A stretch of DNA of 64,000 bases from an uncultured Bacteroidales bacterium (GCA_937906455.1 CALCYT010000033.1:55708-119707); one strand, 5' to 3'; positions 34,694-44,386 are shown, counted from the first letter of the stretch. Program-made: numbers and translations. The notes: a model not told the origin generated them from the sequence alone.

Positions 34694-35572
34694 CTAATTT
34701 CTAACATCATTTCCCCACAGCAATTTATTTCGTATGGCTTGGAAGAAGTCTTTTCCATGCAGTTTCACCATCATGAAAGAGAAGTCCGCCTTTTTTACTT
34801 CTAATTGTAAGTCTTTGTTTACCAACTTAGTACGTGAGTCAAGGTTGAGGTCATATTCGTCACAGCGGCCGTCAACCTTTATTTTCACAGTACTTTTGTC
34901 TGATATAACGATGGGACGTACGCTTAAATTGTGTGCTGATATCGGAGTTATTAAAAAACTGTCGGTATTAGGTGCCACTATAGGTCCGCCGGCGCTCAAA
35001 GAATATGCCGTAGAGCCTGTCGGGGTGGCCAGGATAAGTCCGTCGGCCCAATAAGTGTTAAGCAGTTTGTCGTCAACAAAGACTTGAATCACTATGAGGC
35101 TACTGCCGTCTTTGCGCATGACACTCAATTCGTTAAGTGCGTAGTTGATTCCATTAAAGCGTTTTGCCTCACCCACCAGTTCCAGCAGCGAACGTTTTTC
35201 GACGTCGTAATCGCCATTCAAAATCATTTTCACGGCTCCGACGGTCTCCTTCGGCGAGACGCTTGAGAGGAAGCCTAAGCGTCCTGTATTGATTCCAAAG
35301 ACCGGAATAGCCGTGTCGCGCACATATTCGACAGAATCGAGCATAGTGCCATCGCCACCAAAAGAGAAGAGCATATCTGCCCTGCCCTTAAGCTGTTCAT
35401 ATGAGTTAAACATTTGATATTCAGCATCTTCACCGACACATCTTTTCATATCGTTCATAAAACCCGAAAAGACGATTGTCTCAATGCTGGCGTCGTTCAA
35501 AACGCGCAGGACTTCTTTCATAAGTCCGTCATAATCAGGGCCGAAGCCTCTGCCATAAAGTGCTATTCTCAT
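34694..35572 (-). CDS. nadK: NAD kinase
   Basis: Phosphorylates NAD to NADP in the cytoplasm, ATP or polyphosphate as donor depending on the family branch. 292 residues: GGDGTMLDSVEYV at about 73-85 with the catalytic Asp, GINTGRLGFLSS, NELSVMRKDGSSL, and ATPTGSTAYSLSAGGPI. It starts 12 bases after the BamA-like barrel gene, so it is part of the rsgA transcript. Confidence 0.95.
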   Translation of the reverse strand: MRIALYGRGFGPDYDGLMKEVLRVLNDASIETIVFSGFMNDMKRCVGEDAEYQMFNSYEQLKGRADMLFSFGGDGTMLDSVEYVRDTAIPVFGINTGRLGFLSSVSPKETVGAVKMILNGDYDVEKRSLLELVGEAKRFNGINYALNELSVMRKDGSSLIVIQVFVDDKLLNTYWADGLILATPTGSTAYSLSAGGPIVAPNTDSFLITPISAHNLSVRPIVISDKSTVKIKVDGRCDEYDLNLDSRTKLVNKDLQLEVKKADFSFMMVKLHGKDFFQAIRNKLLWGNDVRN

Positions 35573-35584
35573 AACTATTTGATT

Positions 35585-36970
35585 TTATATCGGTGCGACA
35601 AGATGCACGAAGAATCCCGTCTCTCCAAGGCCGTTGACACCATACTCCAAACGCAACACCTTGTCGTAATACGTCACGAAATCTATGCCGATACCTGTCC
35701 CGTAAATCCATTGATTCGCCATTTTCGTGGTGAAACCTTCCGGAATGACCACGTCCCATGTATATGCGAAGTCGAAAAACAGGTTGGCGTACAAAGCAAG
35801 GTGTATTTTGCCGAACCTCTCGTTTTTAATGATCGGCAGGTGTTTTGTGACCGGTTTTAATATCTCAAATTTCAAGTTGTTCTTACAGATGGCATAATTC
35901 AGAGCATCAATGACATAGAGGTCAAAAGCCCTCACATAGTCGTTTTTATATCCGAAGCCCTGCGACAAAAAATAAGGAGCCGATTTACTGTCCGACATCT
36001 TCGCCGTGATGTTTGATGCCCAGTAAAATCTGCCGCCGACGGGCGTGTACCAGTCGGCCGTGACTTTACCATAAAAGACGTCGGGCGAGTAGTCGAGCAA
36101 GCCTATGCCTATTTTTGTCAGCTCAAGTTCCAAATAATGTCCGTCAAGAGGATAGTTATGATTGTCACGATAGTCGTTTTTAAACACTGCCGACACCGTA
36201 AAGTATTGGAAACGAGTGCCTCCCGCATTAGCGAAATCAGCATTCAGACTTGGCAGGCTGTCATTGAACGACCTGTCGTCATACCTTAATTGCAGAAACA
36301 AACGGTTACGGTAGCCGAATCTGTAATAAGGCATAACGTAAGCATAAAACGACTCATGGGCATATTTGTCTTCGCCTTTAAAATACGCTATTTTGTCATC
36401 TTTAGTGATATAAGCCACTTCCCTATCGCGGGTGTAACCCGTTGACAGTTGCAATCCAAGTCGTTGTCTCTTAGTCACATACGGAATATCGTAAGTGATG
36501 CCATAGTTTTGGTTGTAGCCACCGATAATCGTCAGGTCGAGTTGATGTTTCAGTCCCCACACATTATCATAAACCAAGTCGAATCCATAGCTCAAGCGGG
36601 TGATATTATCAGCTTCATACCACGACCTCAGGTTTCTGTCGGCGTATGCCAGATAAGGTATCGGCCACAAGAACCAACGTTCCAACACTGTGATTGTCAA
36701 CATTTTTGTTCCATCAGGCGCGTCAATCCAATCAAAATCCACGAAATTAAAGAGCGAAGTGTTCAAGAGGTTCTCTCTACTTTGCTTCACCTGCATGTCA
36801 GAGCAGATAGTATCGCCCTCACTGAAAAGCATCTCCCTGTTGATTGTTGACAACTTGGTCACTTTATTGCCTTTCACCATGATTTTAGACACCACGAAGC
36901 AGTCATCTGTCTGTTGCGCGAGCGTCACAGAAGAGCATAAGACCAATAATATGACAAGACATTTTCTCAT
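35585..36970 (-). CDS. Small BamA/TamA-superfamily barrel with one POTRA domain
   Basis: 461 residues from the ATG at 36970, one base after the rsgA stop (TGAGATG) and heading a clean signal peptide MRKCLVILLVLCSSVTLAQQ; another Met three codons earlier overlaps rsgA. One POTRA-like unit (about 28-100, VVSKIMVKGNKVTKLSTINR) precedes a 16-strand-type barrel (DDRSFNDSLP, NYPLDGHYLELELTKIG, RLEYGVNGLG). It is much shorter than BamA and could be an exporter or an insertion factor of another type. Substrate unknown. Confidence 0.78.
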   Translation of the reverse strand: MRKCLVILLVLCSSVTLAQQTDDCFVVSKIMVKGNKVTKLSTINREMLFSEGDTICSDMQVKQSRENLLNTSLFNFVDFDWIDAPDGTKMLTITVLERWFLWPIPYLAYADRNLRSWYEADNITRLSYGFDLVYDNVWGLKHQLDLTIIGGYNQNYGITYDIPYVTKRQRLGLQLSTGYTRDREVAYITKDDKIAYFKGEDKYAHESFYAYVMPYYRFGYRNRLFLQLRYDDRSFNDSLPSLNADFANAGGTRFQYFTVSAVFKNDYRDNHNYPLDGHYLELELTKIGIGLLDYSPDVFYGKVTADWYTPVGGRFYWASNITAKMSDSKSAPYFLSQGFGYKNDYVRAFDLYVIDALNYAICKNNLKFEILKPVTKHLPIIKNERFGKIHLALYANLFFDFAYTWDVVIPEGFTTKMANQWIYGTGIGIDFVTYYDKVLRLEYGVNGLGETGFFVHLVAPI

Positions 36971-36971
36971 C

Positions 36972-37880
36972 TCAATCATCCATCATGTTACAATAGTTTT
37001 CATAGCGCCATTGTGCGATGACATTATGTTCGACAGCATTTTTTATAGCGCAATGCGGCTCATGCAGATGCGTGCAATTATTAAATCGGCACTCATGCAT
37101 CAAAGCTCTCATTTCGGGGAAGCGCTGCGCCAGGGTGTCTTTTTCCATATCATACAGAGCGAACTCCTTAATACCAGGAGTATCAATGATATAGCCTCCA
37201 AAACCAAGTTGATACATCTGTGCGAATGTGGTAGTATGTTTACCTTTTTCATGCACTTCCGAGATTGCTCCGACGCGGATGTCAAGGTTAGGGTCGAGGC
37301 GGTTCACGAGTGCCGACTTACCCACTCCGGAATGACCGGAGAACATGCTGAGTTTATCTTTCAACACAGTCATAAGCCTATCACAGTTGAATCCTGTCTT
37401 AGCCGATGTCGCAAACGCCTGATAACCAATGTTATTATAAACTCCCATCAGTTCGTCAAGCAGTTTTTTCTGTTCATCGTCATACAAATCGTATTTGTTG
37501 AACACTATGACTACCGGGATATGATAAGCCTCGGCGGTAACTGTAAACCTGTCGATGAAACCCGTTGATGTCCTCGGTTGCGCTATTGTCGCCACGAGTA
37601 CAGCTTGGTCAACGTTAGCCGCGATAATATGTGACTCTTTTGACAGATTCACCGATTTGCGCACTATGACATTAGTACGGGGCAAGATTTTGTCTATTAC
37701 GCAAGTCTCCTTGTCGCGTTCATTCTCAAAGTTCACGAGGTCACCGACGGCCACAGGGTTTGTAGTACGGAGACCATCAAGGCGTATCTTGCCTCTCAGA
37801 CGGCACGACACCACCTGTCCGGCATCATCTCTGACGTCATACCAGCTTCCTGTGGACTTAATAACTCTACCTATCGGCAT
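36972..37880 (-). CDS. rsgA: Ribosome small-subunit GTPase A
   Basis: A circularly permuted GTPase that checks 30S maturation. 302 residues: OB fold at the N-terminus (about 1-70), G4 motif NKYD, TSAKTGFN, then G1 GHSGVGKSALVNRL and G3 DTPGIKEF, ending in the zinc module with CRFNNCTHLHEPHC. All landmarks are present. A TAACTTTG -7 box lies at 37900-37907. Confidence 0.95.
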   Translation of the reverse strand: MPIGRVIKSTGSWYDVRDDAGQVVSCRLRGKIRLDGLRTTNPVAVGDLVNFENERDKETCVIDKILPRTNVIVRKSVNLSKESHIIAANVDQAVLVATIAQPRTSTGFIDRFTVTAEAYHIPVVIVFNKYDLYDDEQKKLLDELMGVYNNIGYQAFATSAKTGFNCDRLMTVLKDKLSMFSGHSGVGKSALVNRLDPNLDIRVGAISEVHEKGKHTTTFAQMYQLGFGGYIIDTPGIKEFALYDMEKDTLAQRFPEMRALMHECRFNNCTHLHEPHCAIKNAVEHNVIAQWRYENYCNMMDD

Positions 37881-37899
37881 CTTTGCATAAAAAACGGTG

Positions 37900-37907
37900 C
37901 AAAGTTA
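37900..37907 (-). promoter_or_regulatory. Putative -7 box of rsgA
   Basis: Minus strand TAACTTTG, 19 bases before the rsgA ATG; probably the start of the rsgA-barrel-nadK transcript. Confidence 0.45.
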
Positions 37908-37938
37908 CAGATTTTTATTGAATTATTCAAAAAAAACC

Positions 37939-39036
37939 TTACAACTTTTGGTAACGTTTTCCGGGCAATGCCGTCAAAACGCCGTCAAACTCCAATGACA
38001 GAAGCACTGACGCTATTTTTGAAGGTGACAAATCTGTTCCCACGATGATGTCATCAAGATGGATGACATTGTTATTCATGAAGATGTCCATAACTTTTTT
38101 CTCCTCATCGCTGAAGTCACGGAACATTCGCATTTGTTTTGCCACGACTTTGGTGTCAACGTCCCAACGCATGATATAACGTATATCTGCCGCGTTTGTC
38201 AACAGATTTGCCTTGTTGGTCTTAATCAGTTGGTTACAGCCTTCGCTATATATCTCGCCAATCTTTCCCGGTATCGCGAACGTCTCGCGGTCGTAGGAGT
38301 TGGCGATGTCGGCTGTTATCATCGCGCCACCTTTCAAGGCGCTTTCCACCACAACCAGGCAATCCACCATGCCTGCGACTATACGGTTGCGTTTGGGGAA
38401 GTTCTCCCTGTCGGGTTGTGTCCCGCTGACATACTCAGTCAAAATACCTCCTTTCTCCAACATGTTTGATGATAATTTCCTGTTTTCCGCCGGGTAAATA
38501 GTTTGCATTCCGTGTCCCAGCACGCCCACGGTAGCAAGATTATATTTTAGAGCGGCTCTATGTGCCACGGCATCCACACCGTAAGCTAATCCGCTTATTA
38601 TCAACACATTATCAGATGACAAATCCTCTATTATCTTTTCCGTTTCATGTCTGCCATAATCAGTGATGTTTCTGGTGCCAACTATGCCGACGACTTTAGC
38701 GACATTCAAATCGGCGACACCTTTATAATATAGCATCATCGGGCTGTCGTGGCAGTGTTGAAGACGTTTGGGATATTCCGCGTCAAGATAAAACAAGGGT
38801 TTGATGCCATTTTTCTCGATGAAAGTCATCTCCTCCTCGGCTCGTAGCATAACCTTTTGAGAGGCAATGGCATTAACCGTCGCCTCCCCTATCCCGCTGA
38901 TTTGTGTCAAGGCTTTTTTGCTCTCACAAAACACTGCCTCGGCACCTCCGCAGTAGGCGACCAACTTCTTACCATTAACGTCCCCGATACCCGGAACAAG
39001 CGTAAGAGCGATTTCATATAGTTTCTGTTCTGTCAT
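37939..39036 (-). CDS. dprA: DNA-processing protein DprA
   Basis: Loads RecA on incoming single-stranded DNA in transformation. 365 residues: N-terminal helix-hairpin-helix region (GIGDVNGKKLVAYCGG ... ISGIGEATVNAI), Rossmann-like DprA core (about 105-305) with IVGTRNITDYG, SGLAYGVDAVAHR, ENFPKRNRIVAGM and GGAMITADIA, then a winged helix at the C-terminus (about 310-365). It is complete. Its -7 box ends four bases before the ATG. Confidence 0.94.
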   Translation of the reverse strand: MTEQKLYEIALTLVPGIGDVNGKKLVAYCGGAEAVFCESKKALTQISGIGEATVNAIASQKVMLRAEEEMTFIEKNGIKPLFYLDAEYPKRLQHCHDSPMMLYYKGVADLNVAKVVGIVGTRNITDYGRHETEKIIEDLSSDNVLIISGLAYGVDAVAHRAALKYNLATVGVLGHGMQTIYPAENRKLSSNMLEKGGILTEYVSGTQPDRENFPKRNRIVAGMVDCLVVVESALKGGAMITADIANSYDRETFAIPGKIGEIYSEGCNQLIKTNKANLLTNAADIRYIMRWDVDTKVVAKQMRMFRDFSDEEKKVMDIFMNNNVIHLDDIIVGTDLSPSKIASVLLSLEFDGVLTALPGKRYQKL

Positions 39037-39040
39037 GCCG

Positions 39041-39048
39041 CAAAATTA
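39041..39048 (-). promoter_or_regulatory. -7 box of dprA, adjacent to the ATG
   Basis: Minus strand TAATTTTG, GCGGC, ATG. As with the flavin reductase, a start site 4-8 bases downstream would fall on the start codon, giving a leaderless mRNA. Confidence 0.5.
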
Positions 39049-39185
39049 CGTATTATTTCGATACGTTTTCAATCATTTTTATGCAAATTATGTTAATTTT
39101 TATTAAGATTTCTTTCAAAAAAATGTAAAATACGTCAAAAAAAAATTAACATCAGAAAAACATATCTCCGTTTGAATATTATACT

Positions 39186-39193
39186 TATCTTTG
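39186..39193 (+). promoter_or_regulatory. -7 box of the glycosyltransferase gene
   Basis: TATCTTTG, 16 bases before the TTG start at 39210. Confidence 0.5.
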
Positions 39194-39209
39194 CACAAAA
39201 ATTAATAAG

Positions 39210-40202
39210 TTGGGAAAGAATATCTTGATATGTCCGCTAAATTGGGGTCTTGGTCACGCAACACGTTGTGTGCCAATAATTAACACCTTCATAGAACAAG
39301 GCAACAAGGTCATTGTGGCAGCCGACAGGGGGCCGTTAGCTTTTCTCCAGAAGGCGTTTCCCGACTTGGAATTCATCGAGTTTCCCGGATTCAACCCCAC
39401 GTACAGTCGCTCTAACTCGCAGGTTTTCAAGATGTTATCATTGTTACCCGGTGCTTTGAGGAATTTCCGGCACGACCACAAAACGATTGAGTCGATTGTG
39501 AGTAATTACAATATCGACATGGTGATTTCCGACAACAGATTCGGCTGCTGGAGCAAACAAGTGCATTCGGTTTTCATCACGCACCAGCTGCACATACAAG
39601 TGCCGAGAATCTTCCGTTGGGCATCCCCTATTGTCAATAGGTTCAACAACCATTACATCAAGAAATACGATGAGGTGTGGGTGCCTGACGTGGAAACGGA
39701 GCCGTCGTTGAGTGGCAGGCTCTCGCATCCTGCAATAAAAGGCGTAAAGACAAAATACATAGGATTTTTGAGCAGGTTCAAGCCTGTCGGTCAACATAAC
39801 ACCGAAAAAACCAATAAGTTTTTAGTTATTCTTTCAGGACCTGAGCCACAGCGCAGCATGTTGGAGGACATCGTTATAAAACAGGCGCGCGACATCAAGG
39901 ATAACGTCTTGATACTCAGAGCCAAACCGGAGTCAAACGACCTCTTGCGAGACGTGCCGGACAACGTGAGCATGTTCAACCACGTGGATGACGAGATGTT
40001 TATGCAGCTCATCGACAGTGCGGAGACCATCATCTGCCGAGGCGGATATTCCTCTTTGATGGACCTCAAATCCCTTGGCAGGACAGCGTTTCTCGTGCCA
40101 ACGCCTGGGCAGACCGAGCAAGAATATATAGCAAGGCATTTGTGTGAGACCGGACAATGGAGATGGTGCAAACAGTCGGAGTTCAGGCTCGACAAGATTT
40201 AA
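39210..40202 (+). CDS. MurG-like glycosyltransferase (GT28 type) with TTG start
   Basis: 330 residues of the GT-B fold. The N-terminal GKNILICPLNWGLGHATR is the family's first strand and donor loop, and the second half has LVILSGPEPQRS and IICRGGYSSLMDLKSLGR as nucleotide-sugar-binding segments with a GQTEQE motif near the end. The first in-frame ATG lies far inside the conserved fold, so the TTG at 39210 must be the start. The acceptor is unknown. Lgt follows after 57 bases and may share the mRNA. Confidence 0.82.
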   Translation: MGKNILICPLNWGLGHATRCVPIINTFIEQGNKVIVAADRGPLAFLQKAFPDLEFIEFPGFNPTYSRSNSQVFKMLSLLPGALRNFRHDHKTIESIVSNYNIDMVISDNRFGCWSKQVHSVFITHQLHIQVPRIFRWASPIVNRFNNHYIKKYDEVWVPDVETEPSLSGRLSHPAIKGVKTKYIGFLSRFKPVGQHNTEKTNKFLVILSGPEPQRSMLEDIVIKQARDIKDNVLILRAKPESNDLLRDVPDNVSMFNHVDDEMFMQLIDSAETIICRGGYSSLMDLKSLGRTAFLVPTPGQTEQEYIARHLCETGQWRWCKQSEFRLDKI

Positions 40203-40259
40203 CATTCGACAATGTTTAACAGTTAAAAATAGCGTAAACCAAACAAAAAACAAACAACG

Positions 40260-41099
40260 ATGACATTAGGCTATATCATTTGGGACGTCAACCCGTACAT
40301 TTTCACGTTTCCGGAGAATTTCCCGTTATTGGGCGGGAGGCCGATAGCTTGGTACGGGCTGCTGTGGGCGTTAGTGTTCGTGGTGGGATATTACATCATG
40401 AGAAAGGTATATCGCAAGGAGAATCTCAGCGACGAGTTGCTCGACAAACTCACCGTTTACATGTTGGTTTTCAGCATCGTAGGCGCGCGTTTAGGGCATT
40501 GTCTCTTCTATGAGCCGGAGTATTATTTCTCCGACCCGAAGAAGTTTTTGTATGTCTGGGAAGGCGGTCTCGCGAGTCATGGCGGAGCGATAGGCATCTT
40601 GATAGGTCTGTTGATTTATTCGAGAAAAATCAAGAAGCCGTATCTTTGGATATTAGACAGGATAGTGATTCCCGTTGCCATCGGCGGTGCGTTCATCCGT
40701 TTGGGGAACCTGATGAACTCAGAGATTTACGGTTATGAGACGACGTTGCCTTGGGGTTTCAAGTTTGTGCGCGACTGGGCGCCCGGCACTCCCATTGACG
40801 CCATCCCTGCATGTCATCCCACACAGATTTATGAGGCTCTGATATGTCTGATAGTGTTTGCGGTGTTGATGTATCTCTATTTCAGGAGAGACACCGTCAA
40901 CAAGCACCCGGGGTTCTTTTTCGGGCTGTTTTGCACTGTCATTTTCGGTTCAAGGATACTCATTGAATTCATAAAGCAGCCGCAGGTCGATTTTGAGAAC
41001 TCCATGACGCTCAACATGGGACAATGGTTGAGCATCCCATTTGTAATCGTCGGGATTTTCTTCATGGTCAGGAGTTTCAAGATAAAAAGCGCGAGCTAA
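40260..41099 (+). CDS. lgt: Prolipoprotein diacylglyceryl transferase
   Basis: Adds diacylglycerol from phosphatidylglycerol to the lipobox cysteine in the inner membrane. 279 residues, seven membrane helices. Signature parts: RPIAWYGLLWAL, VGARLGHCLFYEP, WEGGLASHGGAIG and RLGNLMNSEIYG with the catalytic/phospholipid Arg residues, then HPTQIYEAL. Several lipoproteins in this window (105, 2467, 24315, 53632) would be substrates. Confidence 0.95.
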   Translation: MTLGYIIWDVNPYIFTFPENFPLLGGRPIAWYGLLWALVFVVGYYIMRKVYRKENLSDELLDKLTVYMLVFSIVGARLGHCLFYEPEYYFSDPKKFLYVWEGGLASHGGAIGILIGLLIYSRKIKKPYLWILDRIVIPVAIGGAFIRLGNLMNSEIYGYETTLPWGFKFVRDWAPGTPIDAIPACHPTQIYEALICLIVFAVLMYLYFRRDTVNKHPGFFFGLFCTVIFGSRILIEFIKQPQVDFENSMTLNMGQWLSIPFVIVGIFFMVRSFKIKSAS

Positions 41100-41110
41100 A
41101 AGTCCGGGTA

Positions 41111-41146
41111 AAAAGCGGGCAAAGTGTTAACGCTTTGCCCGCTTTT
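41111..41146. terminator. Bidirectional terminator between lgt and the DUF2723 gene
   Basis: AAAAGCGGGCAAAG - TGTTAACG - CTTTGCCCGCTTTT, a perfect 14-base-pair stem with A and T runs at its ends, between the convergent stops. Confidence 0.88.
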
Positions 41147-41164
41147 CTTATGTCATCCCGACTT

Positions 41165-44100
41165 TTACAAGTAAGGCATGAAAAAGTCAAGATAATCATT
41201 GACCGTCTGGTCGAGTTCTTGTTGTATTTCAAGTCGATTGTTGCGTTTCGCGCTATCCGCCATAGTGTTGACCAGTGAGAGAGCGTCATGGATATCGTTC
41301 TTGTAATACTCTATAAACTTGGGTTTCAACGACTTATAGTAACGCAGTTCATCGGTGGCGTTGGCGGCTATCTTCTTTAGCACTTCGTCACCTTTATCCA
41401 TTGCGCCGGCGCGATAATACAAGTCGGGGAAGTAGCCCTCATAATAGAATCCGTATGGTATTTTCTCATCCGGGAACAGGTATTGGCATTTATCCATCAC
41501 GGCGATGGCCTCGTCATATCTATTACGTTTTACAAGAGCTTGAGCCTCACGCATATACGCCATTTTGATAAATGAGATGTTACGTGCGCTTTCGGGGTCC
41601 ACGGTCACGTTCGGCTCGTTGAGGCGTCCCCAGCGGGAGTCGTTCACCAGCAAGTCGTAAGAGCCATCGATGAACACGCCGCCGGCACCTTTGTAATAAT
41701 CAGGTGCCTCGACAGGCATGAAACGATGCGACAGGCCTTGCTGATGCAGATATTTGTCGATGCCGAGGATATTGGAGATATCGTTAAGGCTGGTGAAATA
41801 CACACATCTCTCCCAGTCGTTGGTCGCCATGAAATCGAGGAGCATCAGCTCATTTTTAGTGAGATACTCCACTTTATCGGAGATAGTCCACACGATTTCG
41901 TCAACGATTTGGTTTTTCATATTCTCAGGCACAATGCCGTTAGCCACAACTTTTTCCTTATCGACGGTGATTTTCAGTTTCCTTGTCGGGAAATAATCCA
42001 CTTTTTGTCCCATGGTGGTAGTGCCTTTGGTGCGCGGGTTGTCGCTTTTCACGAATTCGATCACATCTTTAAGCTCCACCGGGCCTTCGATAACGTTCTC
42101 GATCTTCAAATTCTCATGGATTCCGTTGTCGTACTGTGCCGGTGTCAGCGACAATGGCATTTTCTCAGAGTTATATATTTTCCTACCCATCTGATGCACA
42201 TACCAATAGCCGGAGGAGAGCATGAAATTGCACACACGCACGTCGGTGCGATAGCCTTCGACCTCTTGGACATACCACAGCGGGAAGGTATCGTTGTCGC
42301 CACGAGTGAAAATCACGGCGTTTTCCGGCAAAGCCATCAGATAGTTCTTGCCCCAGTCGAGAGCTGAGGTCTTACCTGAGCGGTCATGAGCCTTCCAGCC
42401 TTGCGCCGCCATCAAAACGGGCACGACGAGGCATGCTGCCGTAGCCACCCACAGCGCAACTCGCTGATTCTTAACCACTTTCTTTAAGCCTTCAATAATG
42501 CCGAGCACACCGAAGCCCATCCATATCGCGAAAGCGTAGAAAGCCCCGGCGTAGGAATAGTCACGTTCACGAGGCTGATACGGTGTCTGGTTAAGATCGA
42601 TGATGATGGCGATGCCCGTCATGAAGAAGAGCAGGAACACCACCCAGCAGTTTTTGGGGTCGCGTTTCAGCTGGTAAAGCAGTCCCACTATCCCTAAGAT
42701 TAGCGGGAGGAAATAATATTCGGTATGACCGGGGTTCTGCATCGTCCGAGGCAGGTCTTTTTGGTTGCCAAGCCTTGGATTATCGATGAAACCGATGCCG
42801 CTGACCCAGTTGCCGTGTTCTATCTCACCCTGACCTTCTATGTCATTCTGACGTCCGACGAAATTCCACATAAAGTAACGCCAGAACATCCAACCGCATT
42901 GATAATCAATGAAGAAACGTAAATTCTGACCGAAGGTGGGAACCATCACACGCTCCGTGGTGCCGTTGCTGCGCTGCTGTGTGGTGACGCGCATCTTCGA
43001 CTTATCGATATACCGCTCATAGGTACTCACAAATGTTTTCTTTGAGCCGTTCCACATACGCGGGAAAATAGTCTGCACGTTGTCGTCATAAACATATTCA
43101 CCCGGGGTTTTGGCAATCTCGACATATTTTTTCTTCTTGAGGTCCTTATAATAAATAGGTGTACCTTCGGTCATGTCGTAAGGCTTGGCGGTGTAATATG
43201 CGCCATAGATCAGCGGACGGCTGCCGTATTGTTCGCGTTTCAAGTAAGAAAGCATCGACACTGCGTCTTTAGGCTCGTTCTCGTTGATAGGCGTATTGGC
43301 ATTGGCGCGTATCACGAGCATGAAGAAAGAGGAATAGCCTATCAAGATAAACATAAACGACAGTATAGACGCATTCAGGACAGGCTTGTTTTTCTTTGTC
43401 GTGTACCACAACCCCCAGATTATCAAGGCTATAATTACAATGAAATAGAATATGGTGCCGAAATTGAACGGCATTCCGAGCGAGTTGACAAAGAACAGCT
43501 CGAATTTGCCTGCGAGCGACACTATTGCCGGGATGAGTATCACGTAGATGAATCCGACGAGAAGGAACGACAAGATTCCAGAGTAGATGAATCCCTTCCA
43601 CGAGAATTTATATTTCTTGAAATAGACGACATATACTATTGCAGGAATAGCCAGCAAATTCAGCAGATGCACGCCGATTGATAGACCTATGAGATAGGCT
43701 ATGAGGATGAGCCAGCGGTAGTGGTTAGGCTCGTCAGACACCTTTTCCCATTTCAGGATAGCCCAGAATGTGATGGCAGTGAAAAATGACGACATAGCGT
43801 AAACCTCGCCTTCCACGGCGTTGAACCAGAACGAGTCGGTGAAAGTGAAAGCCAAGGCACCTATTGCCGATGCCGCCAACACAGCTATCTGATTGTATTT
43901 CGGAGAGTTGTCACCATCTTTCATCCATATCTTCTGCGCAAGCATGGATATGGTCCAGAAAAGGAATAAAATGGTGAAACCGCTGCACAGGCACGACATT
44001 ATGTTGATCATCAGTGCCACTTTGGTGACGTCACCGAAAGCGAAGAGGGTGAAAAACCTGCCAATAAGCTGGAACATGGGTGCTCCGGGAGGATGCCCGA

Positions 44101-44239
44101 CCTGCAATTTATATGCTGTGGATATGTACTCGCCGCAGTCCCACCAGCTCACGGTAGGCTCCATTGTGAGGAAATAAACGAGGGTCGCTATTGCGAAAAC
44201 GCCCCATCCGATAAGATTATTTAACTTTTTAAAACTCAT
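41165..44239 (-). CDS. DUF2723 polytopic membrane protein, GT-C-type glycosyltransferase candidate
   Basis: 1024 residues from the ATG at 44239 (MSFKKLNNLIGWG); the longer open frame upstream runs across the tRNA-Gln gene and is not real. MEPTVSWWDCGEYISTAYKL with the Asp-Glu pair after helix 1 resembles the catalytic loop of protein O-mannosyltransferases, followed by GHPPGAPMFQL. About 12 helices fill residues 10-640, then a soluble tail rich in helices (about 700-1024) ending with TPR-like pairs. Function unproven; surface-protein glycosylation is a plausible role. Confidence 0.85.
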   Translation of the reverse strand: MSFKKLNNLIGWGVFAIATLVYFLTMEPTVSWWDCGEYISTAYKLQVGHPPGAPMFQLIGRFFTLFAFGDVTKVALMINIMSCLCSGFTILFLFWTISMLAQKIWMKDGDNSPKYNQIAVLAASAIGALAFTFTDSFWFNAVEGEVYAMSSFFTAITFWAILKWEKVSDEPNHYRWLILIAYLIGLSIGVHLLNLLAIPAIVYVVYFKKYKFSWKGFIYSGILSFLLVGFIYVILIPAIVSLAGKFELFFVNSLGMPFNFGTIFYFIVIIALIIWGLWYTTKKNKPVLNASILSFMFILIGYSSFFMLVIRANANTPINENEPKDAVSMLSYLKREQYGSRPLIYGAYYTAKPYDMTEGTPIYYKDLKKKKYVEIAKTPGEYVYDDNVQTIFPRMWNGSKKTFVSTYERYIDKSKMRVTTQQRSNGTTERVMVPTFGQNLRFFIDYQCGWMFWRYFMWNFVGRQNDIEGQGEIEHGNWVSGIGFIDNPRLGNQKDLPRTMQNPGHTEYYFLPLILGIVGLLYQLKRDPKNCWVVFLLFFMTGIAIIIDLNQTPYQPRERDYSYAGAFYAFAIWMGFGVLGIIEGLKKVVKNQRVALWVATAACLVVPVLMAAQGWKAHDRSGKTSALDWGKNYLMALPENAVIFTRGDNDTFPLWYVQEVEGYRTDVRVCNFMLSSGYWYVHQMGRKIYNSEKMPLSLTPAQYDNGIHENLKIENVIEGPVELKDVIEFVKSDNPRTKGTTTMGQKVDYFPTRKLKITVDKEKVVANGIVPENMKNQIVDEIVWTISDKVEYLTKNELMLLDFMATNDWERCVYFTSLNDISNILGIDKYLHQQGLSHRFMPVEAPDYYKGAGGVFIDGSYDLLVNDSRWGRLNEPNVTVDPESARNISFIKMAYMREAQALVKRNRYDEAIAVMDKCQYLFPDEKIPYGFYYEGYFPDLYYRAGAMDKGDEVLKKIAANATDELRYYKSLKPKFIEYYKNDIHDALSLVNTMADSAKRNNRLEIQQELDQTVNDYLDFFMPYL

Positions 44240-44296
44240 AGTGTTAACGTTCTGCGCAGCCCTTAAAGCCCTTAAGGGGGCGCTATTATTAAACTG

Positions 44297-44304
44297 CAAA
44301 GATA
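44297..44304 (-). promoter_or_regulatory. Putative -7 box of the DUF2723 gene
   Basis: Minus strand TATCTTTG, 57 bases before the ATG. The leader contains an inverted repeat GCCCTTAAGGGGGC at about 44267-44281. Confidence 0.45.
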
Positions 44305-44386
44305 GGCAAAAATTGTTAACAAAGTCCATTTTTTTGATTTTTAAAATTTTTTTTGACAAAAAATGCATTCGTATTGAAAAAAGTTG

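Noticed and set aside
41151..41165. Possible eighth CGTCATTTCGA element (TGTCATCCCGAC)
   Set aside because: Only about ten bases resemble the end, and no GAGAAATC part follows.
44267..44281. GCCCTTAAGGGGGC as a terminator
   Set aside because: No T run follows on either strand, and it lies in the leader of the DUF2723 gene.
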